From the NCBI RefSeq assembly GCF_014138265.1, contig NZ_JACGXL010000008.1, positions 124,001 to 188,000 on the forward strand: DNA of 64,000 nucleotides. Direction: 5' to 3'. Shown here in pieces: positions 16,029 through 24,834 of this stretch. The first letter of the stretch is position 1, and every line of letters begins with the position of its first letter. Origin of the DNA: Dokdonella fugitiva. GTDB taxonomy: Bacteria; Pseudomonadota; Gammaproteobacteria; Xanthomonadales; Rhodanobacteraceae. The notes below the pieces were generated by a model that worked only from the letters and a program-made list of their open reading frames with translations, was not told where the DNA came from and did not search any database. The translations under genes were made by a program, and so were the position numbers.

Positions 16029-19000
16029 CTAAGCCGCGCGTTCGTTGATGCCGGAAAGGATGGCGACGATGGCGTCGGCATCACCATCAGCGAATGCGCC
16101 GTCCAGCCCCTCATGATGGACTGTAGTGAACGGGGGCTCGTACAGTTGGCCCGCTTCCATCGTTCCGTGCCGCGTCAGGCGCTCGATGATCATTTCGACG
16201 AACCGGATCTGGCGGCTGGTGTATCGGTTCTTGTCGAGGAACTGGCCGAAGGCTTCCTTCGCCGCTCCCCTGTCGAGACCGACCAACGATCGGATGAAGC
16301 GCGCCAGCGGCTGACCGGACCCGAAGCACTGTTCGAACCGTTCGCGGCTTTCGACCGGCTCGGATTCGTATACGAAGCGCTCCAGTTCGCGCAGGTCGGT
16401 CGGCGTCAGCGGGCGGTTGTGTCGCAGCTTGGCTATGGCGATGTGGTGCTCGTTGGCACGGATGAAGGCCTCGACCTTGCGCCGGTACTGCGCCAGGTTG
16501 ATGCCCGTGCTGAAGTCGAGCAACTGCACCTCGGTGGAGGAGCCAATCTCATCCCTGAGGACGGAATAGACGGGTGCAAAGGACCTGCGCTCGATGAACT
16601 GGATCAGCCCGCGAAGCTTGCGGCGCGCCGATTCGATCATCGGCAAGGTGATGTCTTTCCAGAACGCCTCGGTCTGAAGCTCCGCGATCAGCGGAAGTTG
16701 CGCCTTGATCGCCGGGATGGTTTCGTGGGCTTCCAGGCCGGCGGCCAGTTCGATGACCTTGTCGCGGTAGGTCATGAAGTCGCGCGTGGCCTTGACCAGT
16801 GCAAGCTGCAGGTTCAGGCAAATGAGATCGAACAGCTTGGCCGTGATGTGCTCGGGATCCTGCTGACTCGGCAGCCCGGCGACATGATCCCTGAGCTCCA
16901 CGAACGCCGTCTCGTCGAGTGAATTCCATTGCTTCCTGTCGGCAAAGCGGACGACGTGCTCGCGTTCGGTGCGCACGATGAAGTTGTCGAGATGCATCGC
17001 CGACACTTCCGCGTGCAGTTGCGCGATGAGGTCTCCCCGCAGGCCTTCGGCGCGGGTGTAGCCGGCGCCCTTCTCGGACGTGCCATCTTTGCGGTCGCCG
17101 CGCGACGGTCGGAGCAGGGCCAGCAGCTCCAATCGTCGCTTGAACAACCGTTTGCCCAACGGTTCGCTGAGGGGCGACACCGCGCCAGCCGGGTTCTCGT
17201 TGAAGTATTCAAAGTTGCCGCAGAAGTCGAAGATGTAGAACTCTTTCTTGTCCTCACCCGGGCCGAACAGGTCCGGGCACAGGCGCGTGCCTCGCCCGAT
17301 CATCTGCAGAAACTTGACCTTCGAGCGCACGGACTTGAAGAAGACCAGGTTCACCACTTCGGGAACGTCGATGCCGGTGTCCAGCATGTCCACCGAGATC
17401 GCGATCTGCGGCAGCCTGGCCACCACGCTGAAATCGTCGATCAGGGTCTGTCCGTACTTCACCGCGTGGGTGATGACGCGGGCGAATTCGCCCTTCAGGT
17501 GCGGATAGTGATGATCGAAACGCCGGGCGATGAACTCGGCGTGCTTCTGGTTGACCGCGAAGATGATGGTCTTGCCCAGCTTGTCGCCGCCTTCGACCTT
17601 CAGCCCGTGCCCCATCAGGTGCTGGAGCATCAGGTCGACGGTGCTCTCGTTGAACAGCTGTTTGTTGACCTCGGAGGCGTGCACCTCGTCGGGCGGCTCG
17701 CCGCCCTCGTCGCGGTCGCCCCAGTCCAGCGATTCCCAGTGCTCCTGTTCTTCCGGCGGCAGGTCGTCATACCTGATGCCCTCGCGCACGAACTTGATCG
17801 GCACCGAATGCGCCCTCGGGGGCACCAGGTGACCGTCGGCCACGGCCTCGTCCAGCCCATAGGCATCGGTGGGCACGCCGGTTTCCAGGCCGAACAGGTG
17901 GTAAGTGTCGCGGTCCACCTCGTCGCGCGGGGTGGCGGTCAGCCCGACCAGGTAGCTGTCGAAGTAGCGGAAGATCGCGCCGTACTTCTGATACACGCTG
18001 CGATGCGCTTCGTCGATGATGATGAGGTCGAAGTGGCCGACACCGTTCCTGCGGCGTGCGCCCTCCATCTCCTCGATCAGGCCCATCATCGTCGGGTAGG
18101 TGGACAGGTACACGCGGCCCTGTCCGTCCTTGTCCGCAACCAGGTTGACCGGGCTGGAGTCCGGTAGATGCGCCTTGAAAGCGTTGGTCGCTTGTTTCAC
18201 CAGTGCTACGCGATCGGCGAGGAACAGCACGCGCTTGACCCAGTTGGCGCGCATCAGCAGTTCGACCAGCGCGATCGACATGCGGGTCTTGCCGGTGCCG
18301 GTGGCCATGGTCAGCAGGCCGGCGCGGCGGCCCTGCGCCAATGACTCGGCCATCGCACGAATGGCGCGGTGCTGGTAGGCGCGCTCCACGATCGCATTGT
18401 TGATCTTCAGCGCGCGCGGGTCCGTCTGCAGCTGGCGGCGCTGGATCGCGAGTTCCAATTCCTCACGGCTGTAGAAGCCCTGCACCTCGCGCGGCGGCGC
18501 GCGGCGGTCGTCCCACAGCCAGGTCTTGTGGCCGTTGGTGCAGAAGATCAGCGGCCGCTGGCCCTTCATCTTTTCCAGGCAATCGGCGTAGAGCTTCGCC
18601 TGCTGCCGACCCACGTCCGGGTCGCTGAAGCTGCGCTTGGCCTCGACCACCGCCAACGGCTTGCCGTCCGCGCCCCACAGCACGTAGTCGACGAAGCCCT
18701 CGCCCGGTCCGTTGGGCATGCCGGTGACTGGCACCTCGATGGCCGCGTTCTCGCCGATGACCCAGCCGGCCTCGCGCAGCAGTACGTCGATGTAGAAACG
18801 ACGGGTGTCGGCCTCGTCGTAGTCATGCGTGTCAGGCACGACGATGTTGGCGGCCTTGGCCTGCGCGAGTTCGGCGCGTAATGCCGCCAGCTGTGCGTTG
18901 ACCTGCGCCAGCGCAGCCTCGCGGTCCGCCAGCGTGGCATTGGCCTCGGCGATGGACGCCTCGCGCGCCTCGATCTTGGCATGCTGCGCCTCGATCTCAT

Positions 19001-19499
19001 GGCGGAACTTGGTTTCCTGCTTCTTCAACTCGTCGCGCGTGAAGCCGACCGCCTCATCTGCGCGCACGAGATGTGGCACGCGTTTGTCGTTCCACTCGGC
19101 GCTGAGGCTCTTGGGATCGCTGGCGCGGGTGTAGGTGCGCGCCAGCCAGAACAGCACGTGGAACAGCTCGCGCACCAGCCGCAAGGCGTCCCCGCTGCCG
19201 ATGCGCTGGTTGGAATGCACCGCCTGGTTGCCCAGCTTCTGGATCAGCCGCGCCTTCTGTTGGATATGCGGCGGCAGTAGGCGCTCGAACGCGGGCTGGG
19301 TCAGGAGCACACCCAGGCCGGTGTCGTACGGCATCCGCAGGTCGCGGTCGTTCTCGTACAGCCAGTGCACCGCCTGCTCCAGCGCATGGCGGGTGCGCAT
19401 GCAGCAGGCACGTGGATCGGAATGGACCAGTTGCTCCGCACCTTTCGCCGGCTCGTAGAGCGGTTTGAATTCGGATTGGAGGAACTGGAAGTTGCTCAT
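16029..19499 (-). CDS. hsdR: Type I restriction enzyme R subunit HsdR
   Basis: A 1156-residue motor/nuclease subunit. It has an N-terminal DUF4145-like region (1-130), a coiled coil (about 153-218), a PD-(D/E)XK nuclease (Asp271, then VVEAK with Glu286 and Lys288), Walker A ATGTGKT (399-405), DEAH (496-499), helicase C motifs (QMIGRGTRL) and an EcoEI-type C-terminal domain. HsdR translocates and cleaves DNA that the HsdMS complex finds unmethylated. The ATG at 19497-19499 was chosen over one 12 codons upstream because AAAGGAG is correctly spaced and the upstream gene stops just before. All catalytic motifs look intact. Confidence 0.93.
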   Translation of the reverse strand: MSNFQFLQSEFKPLYEPAKGAEQLVHSDPRACCMRTRHALEQAVHWLYENDRDLRMPYDTGLGVLLTQPAFERLLPPHIQQKARLIQKLGNQAVHSNQRIGSGDALRLVRELFHVLFWLARTYTRASDPKSLSAEWNDKRVPHLVRADEAVGFTRDELKKQETKFRHEIEAQHAKIEAREASIAEANATLADREAALAQVNAQLAALRAELAQAKAANIVVPDTHDYDEADTRRFYIDVLLREAGWVIGENAAIEVPVTGMPNGPGEGFVDYVLWGADGKPLAVVEAKRSFSDPDVGRQQAKLYADCLEKMKGQRPLIFCTNGHKTWLWDDRRAPPREVQGFYSREELELAIQRRQLQTDPRALKINNAIVERAYQHRAIRAMAESLAQGRRAGLLTMATGTGKTRMSIALVELLMRANWVKRVLFLADRVALVKQATNAFKAHLPDSSPVNLVADKDGQGRVYLSTYPTMMGLIEEMEGARRRNGVGHFDLIIIDEAHRSVYQKYGAIFRYFDSYLVGLTATPRDEVDRDTYHLFGLETGVPTDAYGLDEAVADGHLVPPRAHSVPIKFVREGIRYDDLPPEEQEHWESLDWGDRDEGGEPPDEVHASEVNKQLFNESTVDLMLQHLMGHGLKVEGGDKLGKTIIFAVNQKHAEFIARRFDHHYPHLKGEFARVITHAVKYGQTLIDDFSVVARLPQIAISVDMLDTGIDVPEVVNLVFFKSVRSKVKFLQMIGRGTRLCPDLFGPGEDKKEFYIFDFCGNFEYFNENPAGAVSPLSEPLGKRLFKRRLELLALLRPSRGDRKDGTSEKGAGYTRAEGLRGDLIAQLHAEVSAMHLDNFIVRTEREHVVRFADRKQWNSLDETAFVELRDHVAGLPSQQDPEHITAKLFDLICLNLQLALVKATRDFMTYRDKVIELAAGLEAHETIPAIKAQLPLIAELQTEAFWKDITLPMIESARRKLRGLIQFIERRSFAPVYSVLRDEIGSSTEVQLLDFSTGINLAQYRRKVEAFIRANEHHIAIAKLRHNRPLTPTDLRELERFVYESEPVESRERFEQCFGSGQPLARFIRSLVGLDRGAAKEAFGQFLDKNRYTSRQIRFVEMIIERLTRHGTMEAGQLYEPPFTTVHHEGLDGAFADGDADAIVAILSGINERAA

Positions 19500-19506
19500 A
19501 GTGTCG

Positions 19507-20343
19507 TCACTCCTTTCCACCCCAATAGACGGCACCAGAATCGAAGTTATCCCTGAGATAAGGCGTAAATCCGGTCAGCACGACAGACAACGCAATCAAA
19601 TCCTTCATGCCTATCGATCTAAGTGCCCCCTTCGGACTCCCAGCATGCCTGATACCAGGGTAATCCGAAGCGAACCCGTATAGATTAGAAAGTGAGTTGC
19701 GCAAAGCACTGTGCGGCCAACTCTTAAGCTCCCCGCAAATTGCACCCAATTGCCTACTCCGAACGCCCGCACAGGTAGCACCAAACGCCTCCAATAAGTT
19801 CATTTGCTTCTGAATGATTGTTTTAATGCGCCCATCCGAGGTGTCATCGCGCAGATCGCGCAATGCCTCATCGAACTCATTGAGCAGCGAAGACAAATGA
19901 TCGTCACCTTCAGATGCTTTCTGAATATCACTTGCGAGCGCGGAAAAGATCCCAGGAAGCGTGGGGCAGAGCACGCAAGGGGCACGTAACTTATAGCGAA
20001 GGCTGTACTTTTCAATAAACTTGGTCAGCAGCAGCACATAAAACTCAGCAATCGCCTCACCAGCCAAGTCACCGACAATGAAGTGTGCCTCCTCAAAGAA
20101 CTCCACGAGCCGACGCTCAGACGCCAAGTCTGTTGGAGCTATCGCCTTGAAAGCCTCACGGCTCTGATCCTGATCGTCGACGATATCCGCCAACTGTTCG
20201 AGCGTAGGCGCTACTAGTAGGGCTTCAGAAAGTTGGCGGTAAAGCTCACAGAAGATGTCGACTGGAATCCCTTCGCTCGAGATTAGCGGCTCCCATATCG
20301 ACGCCCACGATTCAGGCCATACAGCGATCAATTCGCCGCGCAT
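19507..20343 (-). CDS. Unknown protein embedded between hsdS and hsdR
   Basis: A 278-residue soluble, mostly helical protein. Its C-terminal portion, with SNLYGFASDYPGIRHAGSP followed by a helix (MKDLIALSVVLTGFTPYL), recalls the C-terminal helical domains of abortive-infection proteins with HEPN-like folds, but a canonical Rx4-6H motif is not clear. A Cys pair (CVLC) occurs mid-protein. The start overlaps the end of hsdS by 16 bp and its stop lies seven bases before hsdR, so it is part of the operon. Codon use is markedly richer in A and T than elsewhere. It may be an accessory anti-phage effector comparable in position to PrrC; function unproven. Confidence 0.75.
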   Translation of the reverse strand: MRGELIAVWPESWASIWEPLISSEGIPVDIFCELYRQLSEALLVAPTLEQLADIVDDQDQSREAFKAIAPTDLASERRLVEFFEEAHFIVGDLAGEAIAEFYVLLLTKFIEKYSLRYKLRAPCVLCPTLPGIFSALASDIQKASEGDDHLSSLLNEFDEALRDLRDDTSDGRIKTIIQKQMNLLEAFGATCAGVRSRQLGAICGELKSWPHSALRNSLSNLYGFASDYPGIRHAGSPKGALRSIGMKDLIALSVVLTGFTPYLRDNFDSGAVYWGGKE

Positions 20344-21488
20344 GACTGTCCCTCGGAGATAAAGAACTTCTGCTGGAGAGATAAAAACAGTTGCTCTAGT
20401 TGGGCTTCCTGCCTAGCGGAAGCATTGCATTGCCGCGCAATTGCTGCGGCCATACGACCAAATGCTTCCTGATCGCCCTTCGCTGGAGCCATGATTGCCA
20501 GCTTCTCAAACTTTCCCTTGTTCAATATTGGAAGGGTTGTGGATGCACCTTGATGAGCGATTTCGTCACCCAAGAAACGCATTGCATGGTAGCCGTACAC
20601 CGGGTCAACTTGATCGTGCCACGTGACGGAATTTATCTGCTGGTTGAATGCGCTCTCCCTCGTCACGAGCCCCATCTTTCCGATTGTTGCGCCGATGCAG
20701 CATACGAGAGTGCTTCCGGCCGCTGCGATTCGGCTCAAGAGTGCGCCATCCGAGGTCACAGTCCGCCGGGATTCCGCGACCACTCCACCAAGATCTCCAG
20801 GCGTAACAAAGGGTATCGGACCGTCGAATACGCCGGCTGCAGAAGAAGGCGGAGTTCCACCCGTCTGAACCTTTGCCAATTCGCTCAGCGGCTTTTGTGG
20901 CCATCCTTTGGGATTTCTAGCTGGGTCACCAAACATCTCGACAAATACGGATTGCAGCAACTCATCGAGTTTGGCGATGACCTCGCGGCGCTTGGCGCGC
21001 AGCGCGTCGGCACTGTCAAGAATTGCCGCAATATGGCGCTGCCCTTGCACGGGAGGCATTGGTACCTGGATCTCGCGGAAATCGTCCTTTGTCAAAACCC
21101 TTCGACGGCTGACCGCGCCGCGCATGCGCGCTTGGTATGCGCTGATCGCTTGAGGCGAACGCAAATATCGCTCTAGATAACTGATATCAACTCGATCCGG
21201 ATCCAGTATGCGCCAAACATCGTATGCCGGACTTACTGCGGCCCCTGGGTACCTCCTCTGGAATCCCAGGACCCCCTCATCAATCGGAAATCCAACGACC
21301 AACTCATTGAAGGCGACGTACTTGTATCCAGATATCTCGCTACTTGCGATTCTCTTCTTGAATCGCTCCGCCTGATCTATCAATCCATCACGCATTGTGA
21401 TCGACATGATTGGGATGTCGCGCGCGCCAACTTTTTCACGCCCAGAAAGCTCGATGAGCTCCCCGAGCCGTACGGTCGGGACACTCAT
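20328..21488 (-). CDS. hsdS: Type I restriction specificity subunit HsdS
   Basis: A 386-residue DNA-recognition subunit with two target-recognition domains. The first is at about 5-175 and ends in the conserved helix region PMPPVQGQRHIAAILDSADALRAKRREVIAKLDELLQ region. The second begins around NPKGWPQKPLSELAKVQTGGTPP and ends with a shorter helical segment to the C-terminus. TGGTPPS and IPFVTPGDLG are typical of the second domain. It determines the bipartite target sequence for both methylation and cleavage. The ATG overlaps the last codon of hsdM (ATGA). A/T-rich codon use relative to flanks fits horizontal exchange of specificity domains. Confidence 0.92.
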   Translation of the reverse strand: MSVPTVRLGELIELSGREKVGARDIPIMSITMRDGLIDQAERFKKRIASSEISGYKYVAFNELVVGFPIDEGVLGFQRRYPGAAVSPAYDVWRILDPDRVDISYLERYLRSPQAISAYQARMRGAVSRRRVLTKDDFREIQVPMPPVQGQRHIAAILDSADALRAKRREVIAKLDELLQSVFVEMFGDPARNPKGWPQKPLSELAKVQTGGTPPSSAAGVFDGPIPFVTPGDLGGVVAESRRTVTSDGALLSRIAAAGSTLVCCIGATIGKMGLVTRESAFNQQINSVTWHDQVDPVYGYHAMRFLGDEIAHQGASTTLPILNKGKFEKLAIMAPAKGDQEAFGRMAAAIARQCNASARQEAQLEQLFLSLQQKFFISEGQSCAAN

Positions 21489-22992
21489 CGCAGCATCCCC
21501 TGCAACTCCTCCACACCCTGCATGATCTCGGCTTCGAGTACCTTCAGCGCTGCCAAGATCTTCTGCGGCGGGTCGTACTGCGTCGCCACATGCACTGCCT
21601 GCTTGTAGCGGTTGATCGACAGGTCGTAGTCGTTGCCGGCAATCTCGGCCTTGGGCACCAGGAAGCTCTGCTCGGTGCGGACGCGGTCCGCTTCCTTGCC
21701 GCGATGCTGCCAGCGCTGTCGGATGTCCGGAAGGTTGTTGTGCTCGTGCTTGGTCGCGTCCAGCGGGTTGCGCTTGTCGTCTAGCGAGTAGCCGTCGGCC
21801 TGCATGTCGTAGAACCAGACCTGGTCTGTGCCGCCGGAGTTGGTCTTAGTAACAGCAGGATGGCGGTGGACACGCCGGCATAAGGGCGGAACACGCCTGA
21901 GGGCATTGAGACGATGCCGTCTAGTTTGTGCTCCTCCACCAGCATACGGCGCAGGGTTTTGTGCGCGGTGCTGGAGCCGAACAGCACGCCGTCGGGCACG
22001 ATCACCGCGGCGCGGCCGCCGGGCTTGAGCAGACGCAGGAACAGGGCCAGGAACAGCAGCTCGGTCTTCCTGGTCTTGACCATCTGCTGCAGGTCCTTGG
22101 CTGTGCTCTCGTAGTCCAGCGAACCGGCGAACGGCGGATTGGCGAGAATCAGGCTGAACTGCCCTTCCACTCCGGCATGGCTCTGGCTCAGCGAGTCGCG
22201 GTTCTCAATGGCCGGGTTCTCCACGCCGTGCAGCAGCATGTTCATCGAGCCCACGCGCAGCATGGTGCTGTCGAAATCGAAGCCGTGGAAGGTGTCGTGG
22301 TTGAAGCGCTTCGCCGCCTTCTTGTCGGCGTAGATCTCCTGCTGGTGGTGCTGGTGCAGGTACTCGCTGGCGGCGACGAGGAAGCCGGCGGTGCCGCAGG
22401 CCGGATCGCAGATGGTGTCGGACGGCTTGGGCGCCATCATCTCGACCATCAGCTTGATGATGTGGCGCGGGGTGCGGAACTGGCCGTTCTGCCCGGCAGA
22501 GGCGATCTTGCCGAGCATGTACTCGTACAGGTCGCCCTTGGTGTCGCGGTCCTCCATCGGTATGGCGTCGAGCATGTCCACCACCTTGGCCAGCAGCGCC
22601 GGCGTGGGGATGGTGAAGCGCGCGTCCTTCATGTGACCGGCGTACGTGGATTCGTCCTTGCCGAGATCCTTGATGAAGGGGAAGACCTTGTTGGCCACCA
22701 CGTCGTACATGGCGGCTGCGTCTCCCATCTGCTTGAAGACGTGCCAGCGCAGCTTCTGCTGCTTGCTGTTGAAGATCGGATTTTCGATGGGTTTCCCGGT
22801 GCGGGCGGCCTTCTTCTCCTCGCGAGTCTGGATCTCGTCAAGGCGCTTGATGAAAAGCAAGTAGGTCATCTGCTCGATGACTTCCATCGGGTTGGAGATG
22901 CCGCCGCTCCAGAAGGCGTTCCAGATGGCGTCGACCTGGCTCTTGATGCTGCCTGTAATCACGATTCGTCCGTCGTTCGCTGAGCGATGCAT
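21485..22992 (-). pseudogene. hsdM: Type I methyltransferase subunit HsdM, split by a frameshift
   Basis: The N-terminal ~400 codons encode an N6-adenine methyltransferase: an N-terminal helical domain (AIWNAFWSGGISNPMEVIEQ), motif I DPACGTAGF and the catalytic NPPF (LANPPFAGSL). At about 21851 the frame ends in a wrong tail after STAILLL. The next frame continues correctly with TKTNSGGTDQVWFYDMQADG to the stop at 21485, which overlaps hsdS. One missing base in the CTGCTGTTACTAAG stretch explains it. The tail lost by the upstream frame holds the C-terminal HsdM helices. Either a true inactivating mutation or a sequencing error. The start is 22992 ATG, or a GTG at 22962 that gives the common VITG..SQVD start. 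Confidence 0.85.
21838..21858 (-). other. Frameshift site in hsdM
   Basis: Reading the minus strand, CTGCTGTTACTAAGACC lacks one base compared with the expected CTG-CTG-TTn-ACT-AAG-ACC. The frames to either side of this point are both conserved HsdM protein sequence. Confidence 0.75.
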
Positions 22993-23115
22993 GATGATAT
23001 CGGCGAGGCTCCGGCTTTGCGAAGGCGGCCCTCGCGGGCGGCGCTGCAGCGCACCAGGCGTGACGTGGCGGGTATGCGCTACGCTCGGGGAACATCTCCA
23101 GCGTGCATTCGACAC

Positions 23116-23757
23116 ATGCATGGTCGCTATGTCGTAGAAGGACCCGAAGGCGCGTTCGAGCCCGGATCTCGTGGGCGTGTGCTGGCCAATCTTCGGCGAA
23201 TCGTGCGCGTGCGCGACATGCAGCGAGCCGAGTCCGATGCGCTGCTGGCCCTGATGGATGCCTTGATCGAAGAGGTCAGCGAGGCGCAGCGGTTCACGAC
23301 GCCGGACCTATGCCGATGGCATCGCCAATGGTTGGCGCCGATCTATGGTTGGGCGGGAGCGTATCGCGAAGTCAACATGGCCAAGGCGGGCTTTCCGTTC
23401 GCAGCAGCGAACCGCATTTCGGATCTGATGGCCGGGTTTGAGTGGGATGTTCTTCGTGTCCACACGCCGTGCCGCGATATGGACACGGATCGACTGGTGA
23501 CAGCACTCGCGATGACGCACGCGGAGTTCATCTTGATCCATCCCTTTCGAGAAGGAAATGGCCGCTTGGCGCGTGTCATGAACACGCTGATGGGGCTGCA
23601 GGCCGGTTTGCCCGCGCTGGACTATGGCGGCATTCGCGGTGTCGCGAAGCGTCGCTACATCGCCGCCATTCACGCGGCCATGGACAGAGACTACGAGCCG
23701 CTCGAGGCCGTATTCCGATCCGTGATCAAGCGGACTTTGAAGGGCGTGAGCGCTTGA
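23116..23757 (+). CDS. Fic-domain AMP-transferase-like protein
   Basis: A 213-residue Fic protein with a complete active-site motif, HPFREGNGRLAR at 142-153 (consensus HxFx[DE]GNGRxxR), including the catalytic His142. A beta-hairpin flap segment (YREVNMAKAGFPFAAANRI) precedes it. Fic enzymes transfer AMP or other phospho-groups to target proteins such as gyrase. No inhibitory [ST]xxxE[GN] motif is found within the protein, which argues for a separate antitoxin (class I). The gene is divergent from hsdM with a 123-bp shared upstream region. An earlier ATG at 23074 could add 14 residues. Confidence 0.88.
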   Translation: MHGRYVVEGPEGAFEPGSRGRVLANLRRIVRVRDMQRAESDALLALMDALIEEVSEAQRFTTPDLCRWHRQWLAPIYGWAGAYREVNMAKAGFPFAAANRISDLMAGFEWDVLRVHTPCRDMDTDRLVTALAMTHAEFILIHPFREGNGRLARVMNTLMGLQAGLPALDYGGIRGVAKRRYIAAIHAAMDRDYEPLEAVFRSVIKRTLKGVSA

Positions 23758-23920
23758 CCGGCTTGGAGGTCCCGACCTGTGTTCTAGCCGGGAACTTAGT
23801 GCCCTTGAAAGGCGCGCGGATGCCTTCGATCGCAGACGATGTCGAAACCGTCACGAAGACCGCGTTCTTTCGCTTCGTGGGCGTCGAGAGGTACTTGTTG
23901 CTGCGAGAAAGGCTGGTCAT
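23726..23920 (-). CDS. Candidate Fic antitoxin (small convergent ORF)
   Basis: A 64-residue ORF on the opposite strand whose end overlaps the end of the fic gene by 32 bp. It contains VSTSSAIEGIRAPFKG; Ser28-Ser-Ala-Ile-Glu32-Gly33 fits the [ST]xxxE[GN] motif by which FicA/VbhA-type antitoxins insert a glutamate into the Fic active site. The rest is basic (KRK, KRSRPSK) and short, as are these antitoxins. A clear Shine-Dalgarno sequence is missing, and the tail-to-tail arrangement is unusual because class I antitoxin genes normally precede fic on the same strand. It is therefore a candidate, not a firm call. Confidence 0.55.
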   Translation of the reverse strand: MTSLSRSNKYLSTPTKRKNAVFVTVSTSSAIEGIRAPFKGTKFPARTQVGTSKPVKRSRPSKSA

Positions 23921-24101
23921 GGAACGATGCTAGCAGAACGCTGCAACGTATGTAGGATTGAGTGCGGACAACATCAAGATGGTTCCCGCTTGCGCTGGAA
24001 TGACGGCGGGCGGGTGTTGCACGCAGTGTAGGTGCTGCGCATTTGGGTGGTGCGGAGCGCGAGGTACCGGCGATACGCGTGTCGTGCGAGTGCGCGGTGC
24101 T
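23921..24101. other. Intergenic gap with a VIPAQAG-type repeat fragment
   Basis: The segment near 23980-24012 (GGTTCCCGCTTGCGCTGGAA and TGACGGCGGGCGGG) is a fragment of a dispersed proteobacterial repeat whose shadow translation contains VIPAQAG. No gene is supported between the candidate antitoxin and the tetR gene. Confidence 0.4.
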
Positions 24102-24686
24102 TCAGCGCGGCACCAGCGTCTCGATGAAATCGCGGATATACGCCTCGAACTCCTCATGACTCATCCGCGGCTGCCCAATTCTGGACAGCTGCACGAACCC
24201 CACGTACGCCGAGTACGCCAACCGCGCCCGATTCGCCGCATGCGTCGGATCAAACCCCGCATGCCGGAACGCTTCCGTCAGGAATGCAATGCGCCGCGCT
24301 GAAACACGTTCGACGACCGGCCCGATCAGCGGCTGGTCCAGCGCGCGGAACAACGCCGCGAGCACCGCATGCGAGGGGCGCTTGTGGCTGACCTGGCGCA
24401 CGAGTTCGCGCAGGCGTTCGCGCGGGTCGGCGATCGCGCCGGTGGGGACGAGGACGTCCTGCTCGTCTTCGCGTTCCCAGCGGTCCAGCGCGGCCTGGAT
24501 GAGGGCTTCGCGGGTGGTGAAGTGCCAGTAGAAGCTGCCCTTGGTGACGCCGAGGCGGCGAGCGAGGGGTTCGACCGCGACGGCGGCGAGGCCGCTTTCG
24601 GCGAGCGTCTCGAGGGCGGCGTGTTCCCAGTCGGCCGCGGAGAGGCGGGGCTTGGATTCGGCTTTCGCGGCGGCGTCCGTGTTCAT
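24102..24686 (-). CDS. TetR-family transcriptional regulator
   Basis: A 194-residue repressor with an N-terminal helix-turn-helix of TetR type (ALETLAESGLAAVAVEPLARRLGVTKGSFYWHFTTREALIQAALDRW). The C-terminal domain is a variable ligand-binding helical bundle ending EEFEAYIRDFIETLV. It lies divergent from fadE, with palindromes in the shared 319-bp region, so it probably controls fadE and itself in response to an acyl-CoA-type ligand. This is inference from location. The ATG at 24684-24686 was chosen because upstream in-frame sequence has no TetR similarity. Confidence 0.88.
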   Translation of the reverse strand: MNTDAAAKAESKPRLSAADWEHAALETLAESGLAAVAVEPLARRLGVTKGSFYWHFTTREALIQAALDRWEREDEQDVLVPTGAIADPRERLRELVRQVSHKRPSHAVLAALFRALDQPLIGPVVERVSARRIAFLTEAFRHAGFDPTHAANRARLAYSAYVGFVQLSRIGQPRMSHEEFEAYIRDFIETLVPR

Positions 24687-24778
24687 CGGTTCAGTGTGCC
24701 TGAGGCTCGGTGCAATGAGAACCGCGTCACGGGTAGCGGCGATATGATTTCCCGGCATTTCAAGCGCGTATCCATTCC

Positions 24779-24797
24779 ATACGCATGCGTATTGACT
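24779..24797 (+). promoter_or_regulatory. Palindrome ATACGCATGCGTAT overlapping a -35 box
   Basis: A perfect 14-bp palindrome (24779-24792) abuts TTGACT (24792-24797), the -35 hexamer of the predicted fadE promoter. An extra GCGTAT half-site lies at 24766. Its size and place fit a TetR-family operator for the divergent regulator gene. Confidence 0.5.
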
Positions 24798-24820
24798 GGC
24801 CTCGGAGGCGACCCCATACT
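24792..24820 (+). promoter_or_regulatory. Predicted sigma-70 promoter of fadE
   Basis: TTGACT and CATACT are separated by 17 bp, a near-consensus spacing. Transcription would start near 24827 and give a leader of about 180 nt that includes the 18-bp palindrome at 24835. Confidence 0.45.
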
Positions 24821-24834
24821 GGCTCGTACAGGAA

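Noticed and set aside
23930-24157. 75-codon minus-strand ORF containing VIPAQAG
   Set aside because: This is the well-known shadow translation of a dispersed intergenic repeat, without a start context.
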